DNA of 64,000 nt. Origin: Erwinia_E haradaeae_G (GTDB lineage: Bacteria > Pseudomonadota > Gammaproteobacteria > Enterobacterales > Enterobacteriaceae). Below, one piece after another: positions 1-8,411 of the stretch; within the stretch, counting starts at the first letter, position 1; the number at the start of each line of letters is the position of its first letter. A program made the translations under genes and the position numbers. The DNA is taken from contig NZ_LR217720.1 of the NCBI RefSeq assembly GCF_900698955.1, positions 62,001-126,000 on the forward strand, in the 5' to 3' direction. Below the pieces are notes generated by a model. That model was not told where the DNA came from and did no database searches. It saw only the letters and a program-made list of their open reading frames with translations.

Positions 1-600
1 ATTGTATAGTTTAGGTTGTGTGGCTTTAATGATCCGAGCTAAGTCAATAGTGGCATATACATCAGCGAGGGCATCATGTGCACGCTGATGAGAGATACGA
101 TTCTCTTCCGTGATACGCTCTAATCGAAAAATAGGGAAACCATCATCATTTTTAGGCCATTTGATACCATTAGGACGTAAGGCATAGCATGCTCGCGTTA
201 CATCTAGTAAATCCCACCGACTATTCTGATTTTCCCAACTCCAAGCATAAGGGTCATAAAAATTTCGATAAAACAGATAACGACTGATTTCATCGTCAAA
301 ACGGATGTTATTGTATCCTACAACGCATGTATTAGGTACACAGAACATCCGATGAATACGTTGAGCGAATTCTGCTTCGTTTACACCATGTGAATAGGTT
401 ATTTGTGGTGTGATGCCCGTGATTAAAACCGCTTCTGGCTGCGGTAGATAGTCATTAGCTGGATAACAGTAAATAACCTCTGGTTCTCCCAGAGGGTTCA
501 AATCCATGTCAGTCCGTATTGCAGCAAATTGCGCTGGACGATCCAATGATGGATTTGTTCCAAAAGTCTCATAATCATAAAACAGAAAAGTAGGTTTCAT
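1..600 (-). CDS. sbcB: Exodeoxyribonuclease I (5' part; C-terminus outside window)
   Basis: ExoI degrades single-stranded DNA 3'->5' and acts in recombination and mismatch repair. The 200 visible codons match the N-terminal exonuclease domain of E. coli SbcB almost residue for residue. The DEDD-type acidic residues are present: D9 and E11 in YDYETFGT, D102 in RFDDE, H175 and D180 in AHDALAD. The ATG at 600-598 lies close to the E. coli start, with a slightly shorter N-terminus. The reading frame is open to the window edge, so the gene is partial here; nothing suggests a pseudogene. Its usual enteric neighbours (his operon side) are not seen; a 1.2 kb desert lies upstream. Confidence 0.95.
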   Translation of the reverse strand, partial: MKPTFLFYDYETFGTNPSLDRPAQFAAIRTDMDLNPLGEPEVIYCYPANDYLPQPEAVLITGITPQITYSHGVNEAEFAQRIHRMFCVPNTCVVGYNNIRFDDEISRYLFYRNFYDPYAWSWENQNSRWDLLDVTRACYALRPNGIKWPKNDDGFPIFRLERITEENRISHQRAHDALADVYATIDLARIIKATQPKLYN

Positions 601-1823
601 GGTGATAGTTTCTTGGTGTGTCTTACCTTCAGATAGTAATCTTGCATAGTTTGGAGCACGTAATGTTCTGATTTTCTGAGCTTTAAATGCTTATTGAGAT
701 CTTAAATATTGTGATTATATTACACTAATTATCTTGTTTTTGTATTTAGTACTAAGAAATAGGATAGTTTTTCTGATATAGCGCAAAGATAAAACGAGTG
801 ACTGATTCATATTTATAACACATGTCATCAATATAATATTATTATAGTCTGTTTTTCAATACTCGAGTGGACACATAGACGATGGCTGTCCTTTATGTAT
901 TATGCTATGAAAGATCATTCACATCTGATTGGTCCATCAAAATGATGATAGCAGTAATAAGATGTACAGAATAATTTTTAAGAGTGCGTTTTTAAAAGAT
1001 GATAGCGTCATAAACTATTGGTTATATATGAGATGTATCAACACATCTGAATAATCATTACGCATCAATATATTCAAAGGTTAGGCATATAATCAATATT
1101 ATACATTAATTACTGCAGAATGTAGACAAGAATCTTGGTAACCTTAGGAGATATATGCACAACTTGTATAACCAGAGTGTAATGTGGTTTTACTTAATAC
1201 CTATGCAGTGTTATTTTTGTTGTTATGATTGCTATCTTAATACTATATATCATATACCGTAATAGTTATTAGGTCTATCGAGAGTTACTATTTGTTTGTT
1301 AGAAGCAAGAAAGAACTTAACAGTCTAATGTGACTAGATCTCATTTGCAGTATATGGAGTTATTACTAATAAAGGCGCATCACTTGAAAGAAAAAATTTT
1401 ATATAGAGCGTACAGATATTAGATGCGCCTCATTTTTGTACTATTCATGCATCATAATGTTATACGATAACGAATGATAGTAAGTGGCCTGCCGATGCTA
1501 AATATCATATTTTAGTCAGTGGTAATAGAGGAATGTGATGTGTGGTATTGGATAATTCGGATTGATATACAATTTTAGTGTGTATATGTGTTATCATATA
1601 GTGATTTATTTTATAGTGTATAAATACATCTGATAAGATTATTTTGTTTAGAGTTATGGTTTTATTTTCAATACCGATGAGCACGTTTGATCTATCTCTG
1701 GCATCAATACTAATTGAGGTAGGGTTGTAGATGCGCACTTGTATTGTTAGTTATATTAGCAATAAGACTTATAATATCATTTTTATATTATTTTTAAAAA
1801 TTAACATGCACAATATATCTTGA
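601..1823. other. Non-coding desert between sbcB and the oxidoreductase gene
   Basis: AT-rich stretch with no gene I can recognise. It holds a 77-codon open frame on the minus strand (1505-1738) that resembles nothing known and is probably chance. It also has a GC-rich inverted repeat with arms AGGCGCATC at 1373-1381 and GATGCGCCT at 1422-1430, followed by CATTTTT. Probably eroded former genes. Confidence 0.6.
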
Positions 1824-2825
1824 CTAGTATACTATTACCGCCTTTCCACACATATGACCTTCTAAAACTAACTCATGTGCTTTAGAAAGAGTATCTATAT
1901 TTAAACCATACAGTTCCTTTTTCAAAGAGGTGGTAATTTTTCCTTGATCTATCATTTGTGATATGTGGTTAAGAATTTTTCCTTGACGACTGAGATCTGG
2001 AGTATGAAATAAACTACGTGTATACATGAATTCAAAGTGTAAAGATACGCTTTTGCGTTTTATTTCTTCAAAACTTAAAGGGGCATCATTTTCTACTATA
2101 GTGCAAATTTTCCCCTGCGGGGAAATAAGTTTACACATATCTGGCCAATGTTCGTCGATGTTATTTAGACAAAAAATATAATCTATTTGGTCTATATGAT
2201 ATCGCGTTAGTGACTCTGGCATTTTTGTGTGATTAATCACTATATTTGCCCCGCGATTGATACACCATTGGATGGATTTTTCACGTGAGGCAGTAGCTAT
2301 TACTTCTACCGTACTACATAATTTAGCGAAGGGGATAGCGAGTGATCCTACACCACCCGCTCCACCAATGATAAGCAGTTTTTTATTTACATCATTATTA
2401 TTAAGGTGCAGGCGATCAAATAACCCTTCCCATGCAGTTAGTGCTGTCAAAGGTAGTGCAGCTGCCTGAGCCCAGTTTAATTTTTTTGGTTTATATCCGG
2501 TAATTCGTGAATCAACTAGTTGATGTGTAGCATTGCTGCCAGGGCGAGTAATATCACCAGCATAAAAAACTGTATCTCCTGGTTTAAAATTGCGTACCAG
2601 GCTGCCTATGGATAATACAATGCCGCTAGCATCCCAACCTAGTACGCGTGGTTTATGCAAACCATTTTTTTTTGCATTTTGCCTTATTTTTGTATCAATT
2701 GGATTAACGGAAACAGCTTTAACTTCAACAAGAAGATCATACCCACGAGGGTATGGAATAGGTTTGTGCAGCACAATAAATTGCAATGGATTTTCTGGAT
2801 TAAGAGCAATGGCTTTGTATGTCAT
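1824..2825 (-). CDS. Zinc-type alcohol dehydrogenase-like / quinone oxidoreductase family protein
   Basis: A 333-residue medium-chain dehydrogenase/reductase, probably an NADPH-dependent quinone or enal reductase. The N-terminal GroES-like domain covers about residues 1-125 and includes VLGWDASGIV. The Rossmann domain follows, with nucleotide motif IIGGAGGVGS at about 152-161. The zinc-ligand cysteines of true alcohol dehydrogenases are not visible, so it is expected to be zinc-free despite the family name. Length is normal for the zinc-binding-dehydrogenase-like COG0604 group. The exact substrate cannot be read from sequence. It is on the same strand as the permease gene upstream but 326 bp away, so probably a separate transcript. 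Confidence 0.85.
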   Translation of the reverse strand: MTYKAIALNPENPLQFIVLHKPIPYPRGYDLLVEVKAVSVNPIDTKIRQNAKKNGLHKPRVLGWDASGIVLSIGSLVRNFKPGDTVFYAGDITRPGSNATHQLVDSRITGYKPKKLNWAQAAALPLTALTAWEGLFDRLHLNNNDVNKKLLIIGGAGGVGSLAIPFAKLCSTVEVIATASREKSIQWCINRGANIVINHTKMPESLTRYHIDQIDYIFCLNNIDEHWPDMCKLISPQGKICTIVENDAPLSFEEIKRKSVSLHFEFMYTRSLFHTPDLSRQGKILNHISQMIDQGKITTSLKKELYGLNIDTLSKAHELVLEGHMCGKAVIVY

Positions 2826-3151
2826 ATAGTTGGCATAGAAAAAGAAAGTAAGAATTATAAATATCTAATGATACACCATGATACTAGTAAAATTTGCTTC
2901 TTTTGTATTTTTATAAAAAAAGATCGCACTTAATTTATATCTTAAGAAGGCATCCTGTCAAATGATGCATCAGTTATCAGGGGTCATGGTATGAAGTATG
3001 TTCGCTTTCTCAATGAGATTATAGGATTATCAGTGTAAGATTATCTTTGTATAGATGGATCATTATTACAGAAAAGCTATTTCAGATAAATTGAGATTTA
3101 TCACGATTATTTAGTGATGTAGATGTTTCATTTAAAATTGGTGTTTTAGTT
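2826..3151. other. Intergenic spacer, no feature seen
   Basis: 326 bp of AT-rich DNA between two minus-strand genes. I see no open frame of note, hairpin or repeat. It must contain whatever promoter serves the oxidoreductase gene, but I cannot place one confidently. Confidence 0.5.
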
Positions 3152-4168
3152 TTACACTAAACCAGCTCCCCGCAGTTCAGCTTTTATATATGCATAGTAG
3201 ATCGGAGCCGCAATAACTCCTGATAGGCCAAACGCACATTGAAAGACTAGCATTGCTAGTAGAATTTCCCAGGTTTTGGCGTTAATACAACTACTAAAAA
3301 TACGCGCATTCATAAAGTATTCTAATTTGTGAATGAATATAAGATATATTAAGGATATTAGCGCTGCTTGAAGGGATATAGAGAGCCCAATAAGTACAAT
3401 CACTGTATTGGAAATTAAATTCCCAATGATTGGCAGTAATCCAGTAAAAAAAGTTAGCACTATAATTGTTTTAGAAAATGGAAAAGGTGGTACAAAAAGA
3501 GGCAGAATTCCAAATAAGAAACATCCAGTTAATAATGTATTAACTATGGATACATTAATTTGTGCAAAAATCACATTGTGAAAAGCTTCTGAAAGGATAT
3601 GCAGTCGATCTAGAATGGCATATTTGAGTGGTGTTTTTAGGCGATCTGTGCTTTCTTTACGTAGTGAAATCATTGCACCTAATACCATACCAATGAGCAT
3701 GGTTGCAGCAGTATGTGCTGTGCTATGCCCAAACGTTTTCATCGTTAGATTAGAATTTAACCAGATTAGAAGTGTCTGTTGTAACTCCTTCATATCCAAT
3801 GGTAAATAGTTTGTTATTAAGGGGGATAGTGTGCGCTGCGCATCTTGTAGTAGTTGACTTACGGCAGTATAACAATCCGCAAGATTGTGAAAGTCATGTA
3901 TCAGAAATTGAATTAGTTTTTGTATCCCTAAGGATAGCATAAAAACTAACAGAATGATCAATAGTGTAATACTAATCCATCGCGCCACTTGTCCTGTGAT
4001 AAAGCGTTCTACAAGAAGAGTTAATCCTAGAAGAATCTCATAGACTAGAAACCCAGTTAAAAAACAAGGCAGTAAATGAAGTGGAAAGATAGCAAATAAT
4101 GCAGTAATAACCATTATTAAACTGAGTGTTTTACAAAGCATCAAGAAATTTATATGCCGTTTTTCCAT
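3152..4168 (-). CDS. AI-2E family transporter / putative permease
   Basis: A 338-residue polytopic inner-membrane protein of the AI-2E exporter family (PF01594, the family that includes E. coli TqsA, YdiK, PerM and YhhT). Hydrophobic segments lie near residues 10-50, 64-90, 150-170 and 205-330. The C-terminal block with FFTGLLPIIGNLISN and the ending FGLSGVIAAPIYYAYIKAEL is typical of the family. The ATG at 4168 is preceded by AGGAT about 6-7 bases upstream, a good ribosome site. Members export small molecules or ions, and some act as Na+/H+ antiporters, so the substrate is unknown. An isolated gene with deserts on both sides. Confidence 0.8.
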   Translation of the reverse strand: MEKRHINFLMLCKTLSLIMVITALFAIFPLHLLPCFLTGFLVYEILLGLTLLVERFITGQVARWISITLLIILLVFMLSLGIQKLIQFLIHDFHNLADCYTAVSQLLQDAQRTLSPLITNYLPLDMKELQQTLLIWLNSNLTMKTFGHSTAHTAATMLIGMVLGAMISLRKESTDRLKTPLKYAILDRLHILSEAFHNVIFAQINVSIVNTLLTGCFLFGILPLFVPPFPFSKTIIVLTFFTGLLPIIGNLISNTVIVLIGLSISLQAALISLIYLIFIHKLEYFMNARIFSSCINAKTWEILLAMLVFQCAFGLSGVIAAPIYYAYIKAELRGAGLV

Positions 4169-5383
4169 GATTTATCCTATATACTAGATATAGCTCTTAT
4201 CAATTTGGCGGTACAATACTTAATTGTAGCAATACGATTATAAGTATAAGTGGGATGATAGCTAATTATTCATTTTTCTTCAGTGAATGTTCCATAATTA
4301 TGTATATAGTAAGCTAGTAACAGTTAACAGATCTGCTGTGTTAATAGATATATAGTTAGCTCTAATATTGAGTATGTGTTATCGCAGTATGTGCGACTAA
4401 GATATTTCCAAGTATTCTTTTTTTTGTAAAGTATGTTTACTTATATTTGCAATTAGTGCAACCCTTAATATAGACATTGACTCGAAGTATTCATATTATC
4501 TAGATAAATGAAAGAGAAACATAGAATGTTGTACATTCGCAATTTTTTATCTTTTCAGTGGTCTATGATGACTGAAAATGTAGTATGAATGTCGATAGAT
4601 TTTGAGATATAAAATATTTTAACCACTAATATGGATGGTGAAATGTTCAGTTTTGTGGAAGGATTGCGGTAGTTTTATGTGCTATCAAGGCATGTGATTT
4701 TTTAGTACACTAATAATCAAAAATAACATTCGCTTGAAAATGAGCTGTATGTTTTTGAGCATGATGTTAATCCTAATCCTCAGTGTATAAATAAAAGAAG
4801 TTTTAGTATGATGTGTTAAAGATAAGGAATCTTGTATACCTGCTCGAAGAGAAATGATATTTTTGATATTTTTTCTATCACTATATTTTGTTTTCTTAGA
4901 ACTTATACTGCCTATGGTGTGTATCTCAAGTAATGTTTTTGTACAATATTACTGGGATTTTCTTTTTATAGATCTTCCGCTATTCTGAAAAAAATTAATG
5001 ACTCCCTAGTCTATTGTATGTGATGTGATATTACATGATGTAGAGGTACTACGTTCTTCTTTGAAATTATAGCATTGTGCTGTCTCAGCTTCATTTTAGT
5101 ATAAATATTCATTATTTCAAGAAATATTTTGTCCATAGTATGGAAAAGGTACGATTACCCCTAGTGGCTTAGTTAGATCACATTTCAAATCATCTAGTAT
5201 AATAATTATATGCATACTATGAAGGTGAGCATAATGGATTATTCATGTCTATGTTGTTTTGTGTTGTGCGTTATCCTATGTGTATAATTTTATGTAGAAT
5301 GATTCATAGGGTTCTTAGAATTATTAAAAGTGAAGAATTTTAGATCATCATGTAATCTTTAATGTTTATAGGAGAAATATCTA
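4169..5383. other. Non-coding desert between the permease gene and cvrA
   Basis: About 1.2 kb between divergent genes. Strongly AT-rich, broken by stops in all frames. No recognisable gene remnant, tRNA or long repeat. It must carry the promoters of both flanking genes, which I cannot locate reliably. Confidence 0.55.
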
Positions 5384-7102
5384 TTGGAATCTAGTGTCAT
5401 GCATAGTCTTTTTATAGTGGGTTCAGTGCTGGTGGCTACAAGTATCTTGCTGAGTTCTTTTTCATCAAAATTAGGTATCCCTATACTGGTTATTTTTCTT
5501 GTTATTGGTATGTTAGCTGGCGTCGATGGTATTGGTAGAATTGCTTTTGATAATTATCCAGCTGCTTACTTAATTAGTAATCTTGCCTTAGCGATAATTC
5601 TTCTTGATGGAGGCATGCGCACTCAAATGAGTTCTTTTCGAGTGGCGTTAGGTCCAGCTCTATCATTAGCGACAGTAGGGGTACTCATTACTGCTGGTGT
5701 CACTGGTCTAGCTGCTTCATGGTTATTTAGTCTTAATTTATCTAATGGTTTCTTGATTGGATCTATTATTGGTTCTACAGATGCTGCAGCAGTTTTTTCT
5801 CTTTTAGGCGGAAAGGGTCTTAATGAGCGTGTTAGTGCTACGCTGGAAATTGAATCAGGTAGTAATGATCCAATGGCTGTGTTTCTTACCGTAACTCTCA
5901 TTAAAATGATTCAAAGTCAGAACACTGGAGTGCATTGGATGTTAGCGGTGCATATTATTCAGCAATTTGGATTGGGTGTTCTTCTGGGTTTGGGTGGGGG
6001 TTGGGCGTTATTACAGATGATTAATCGTGTATCGTTAGCTAGTGGTTTATACCCATTATTAGCGGTAAGCGGAGGGATTCTAGTTTTTTCTTTAACGACT
6101 ATATTAGATGGGAGTGGTATTCTTGCGGTGTATTTATGTGGTTTTATTTTAGGTAACCGTCCTATTCGAAATCGTCATGGGATCTTACAAATTTTTGATG
6201 GAATGGCTTGGTTGAGTCAAATTGGTATGTTTTTAGTGTTAGGATTACTAGTAAATCCTGGTGATCTTTTGTCAATTTCGCTACCAGCGACTTTATTATC
6301 TTTATGTTTGATATTAATAGCTCGTCCGCTCTCTATCATGATCGGGTTATTACCTTTTCGTGGCTTTCATATTCGGGAACGTATATTTATAAGTTGGGTT
6401 GGATTACGCGGTGCCTTACCTATTATACTTGCAGTTTTTCCAATGATGGCGGGTTTACCACAAGCTTCTCTATTTTTCAATATTGCTTTTTTTGTGGTTT
6501 TAGTGTCACTAACGGTGCAAGGTACCTCGCTAACTTGGGCTGCGCGTAAAGCACGGGTAGTTGTACCCCCTCTGGCATCACCAATTGCTCGTATTGGTCT
6601 GGATATTCATCCTCAAAACCCATGGGAGCAGTTTATTTATCAACTTAGTGCAGATAAATGGTGTATCGGAGCAGCACTTCGTGATTTGCGTATGCCTTAT
6701 GAAACGCGTATTGCTGCTCTATTCCGTGAGAATAGATTAGTACACCCATCTGGAAGTACACGTTTAAAGGAAAATGATGTATTATGTGTTATTGGTCGCG
6801 AACGTGACCTTTCCGCGCTTGGTAAATTGTTTAGTCAATCTCCACCTGTATCGGATCAGAGATTTTTTGGTGACTTTATTTTAGAGGCAGATGCCCTCTT
6901 ACAAGATGTGGCACAAATTTATGGGATTGAATTAGACGCAGAAACAGATACTCAGCAAACACTTGGTAAAATGGTTGCAGGTATTATCGGGGCAACACCT
7001 GTAGTAGGTGATCAAATTGAGTGGAAGAACATCCTCTGGACGGTTGCTGAAAAAGCCGAGCACGGTATTATTAAGGTTGGCGTCAGAGTACAAGAGGCAT
7101 AG
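5384..7102 (+). CDS. cvrA: Potassium/proton antiporter CvrA (NhaP2)
   Basis: A CPA1-type inner-membrane antiporter that exports K+ in exchange for protons and helps volume and K+ homeostasis. The 572 residues align collinearly with E. coli CvrA (578). The transport domain covers about 1-390, with STDAAAVF (131-138) and ESGSNDPMAV (157-166) holding the conserved acidic residues. A TrkA-C (RCK-C) nucleotide-sensing domain follows at about 405-480 (ending VLCVIGRERDLSALGKLF) and a C-terminal associated domain at about 490-570. The start is TTG at 5384, 9 bases after AGGAG at 5370-5374, and gives the same N-terminal length as E. coli. The first ATG is at codon 6. Monocistronic, with a likely terminator at 7202-7218. 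Confidence 0.95.
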   Translation: MESSVMHSLFIVGSVLVATSILLSSFSSKLGIPILVIFLVIGMLAGVDGIGRIAFDNYPAAYLISNLALAIILLDGGMRTQMSSFRVALGPALSLATVGVLITAGVTGLAASWLFSLNLSNGFLIGSIIGSTDAAAVFSLLGGKGLNERVSATLEIESGSNDPMAVFLTVTLIKMIQSQNTGVHWMLAVHIIQQFGLGVLLGLGGGWALLQMINRVSLASGLYPLLAVSGGILVFSLTTILDGSGILAVYLCGFILGNRPIRNRHGILQIFDGMAWLSQIGMFLVLGLLVNPGDLLSISLPATLLSLCLILIARPLSIMIGLLPFRGFHIRERIFISWVGLRGALPIILAVFPMMAGLPQASLFFNIAFFVVLVSLTVQGTSLTWAARKARVVVPPLASPIARIGLDIHPQNPWEQFIYQLSADKWCIGAALRDLRMPYETRIAALFRENRLVHPSGSTRLKENDVLCVIGRERDLSALGKLFSQSPPVSDQRFFGDFILEADALLQDVAQIYGIELDAETDTQQTLGKMVAGIIGATPVVGDQIEWKNILWTVAEKAEHGIIKVGVRVQEA

Positions 7103-7738
7103 TTTGTTAGTTTTGCCCATATAAACTGATTCTGTGTATGAAATCGAAGTTTTTCATCTTATCGCATCAAAAATTTTTATTTTTTAACATTTTAAATAGT
7201 GAGAGGATAAGATCCTCTTGTTTATATCTGTGTTTTTTTATAGAAAAAATATAAATCTCGTAATATTTTGGTTAGAACACGATAGATAATATTTATTAAT
7301 AGTATTGTTTGTGATGATCTTTTTAGTTCCACATGAAATCTGCGGTATGGTTCTTATACATTTTACTTTATGTTCTTGTTTACAAGTTCCTTGTATAGGT
7401 AATATAGATTTAATATGATAAATATTTTTGCATAATTGCATGTACCACAACATTGATATCTTGCGATATCTTGCAACCCTTGTTGTTAAGAGTAGACACC
7501 TCATGCAAACATGAGGTTCTGAGTATGTAATGTATGATTTTTTACCAGAAGATTGTTAGTTAGAAAGTTATTTGGCATATTTGTTAACATGATGTGAGAT
7601 AATTTTAACAAAAAGACATTTGTTGAGTGATGGGTATGTTATGTGTACTTCATGGCATTAAACTTAATATATATACCAATGACGCTCTAATATCCATCAA
7701 TACAACGAGGCTCTGAATCATTGCAGAGTGAAACATGT
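7103..7738. other. Intergenic region between convergent cvrA and dut
   Basis: 636 bp between two genes that end toward each other. Apart from the hairpin at 7201-7219 I see only an 88-codon open frame on the minus strand (7238-7504) with no recognisable similarity, probably chance. No promoter is needed here for known genes. Confidence 0.5.
7201..7219 (+). terminator. Hairpin downstream of cvrA, possible Rho-independent terminator
   Basis: Arms AGAGGAT (7202-7208) and ATCCTCT (7212-7218) form a perfect 7-bp stem with loop AAG, extendable by one G-U pair. About 100 bases after the cvrA stop, followed by a T-rich tract including TTTTTTTA around 7232-7239. Plausible but not proven. Confidence 0.4.
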
Positions 7739-8200
7739 TTAATGGTGTCCGGTGTGTCCAAAACCACCTAAGCCTCTTATACTACTAGTATGAAAGTCAT
7801 CAACTATATTCAATTCCACTTTGATGATCGGAAGAAAGACGATTTGAGCAATACGTTCACCAGGCGTAATAAGAAAAGGTATTTTTCCACGATTCCATAT
7901 TGACACCATAATTTGCCCATGGTAATCAGAGTCAATTAATCCTACTAGATTGCCTAGCACAATCCCATGTATATGTCCAAGTCCTGAGCGTGGTAGTATG
8001 AAAGCTGCTATTCCTGGATCAGAGATATATAGAGCTATGCCTGTCGGGATTAAGTGAGTGTCTCCAGGATTTACAAGTACTTTAGTATTTATACATGCTC
8101 GTAGGTCTAAGCCAGCAGAACCGGCAGTGGAGTAGGTGGGTAAAGGAAAATCTTTCCCAATCCTACAATCTATCACTTTAATATTAATTTTGTGTATCAT
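7739..8200 (-). CDS. dut: Deoxyuridine 5'-triphosphate nucleotidohydrolase (dUTPase)
   Basis: Hydrolyses dUTP to dUMP and pyrophosphate, keeping uracil out of DNA and feeding dTMP synthesis. A homotrimeric cytosolic enzyme. All five motifs are present in 153 residues: AGSAGLDLRA (26-35), PRSGLGHIHG (70-79), GNLVGLIDSDYHG with catalytic Asp90 (83-95), TPGERIAQ (112-119), and RGLGGFGHTG (142-151). Length equals the E. coli protein. The ATG at 8200 gives the E. coli-like N-terminus but has no clear ribosome site, only a run of A residues. In E. coli it lies between coaBC and slmA; here it stands alone upstream of valS on the same strand. Confidence 0.96.
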   Translation of the reverse strand: MIHKINIKVIDCRIGKDFPLPTYSTAGSAGLDLRACINTKVLVNPGDTHLIPTGIALYISDPGIAAFILPRSGLGHIHGIVLGNLVGLIDSDYHGQIMVSIWNRGKIPFLITPGERIAQIVFLPIIKVELNIVDDFHTSSIRGLGGFGHTGHH

Positions 8201-8411
8201 GTTTTTTTTGAACCGTTAAAAGGAAGAATAGTGATTGGTGTATTGGTCCAAAACAAACTCTTGTGTTGGAGATAACATATCTATCATGATACTCATGCGT
8301 ATCTAAAATACAGTGGTAGTATATCATACAAGGTAATTTAAAAAATATTATTCTAGCGTTAATTGCATTGGTAAATTTGGGCGTATCAATTCATGGACGT
8401 AAATATATTAT

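Noticed and set aside
1505..1738. 77-codon open frame on the minus strand in the sbcB desert
   Set aside because: No family features; length is within chance for a long AT-rich gap.
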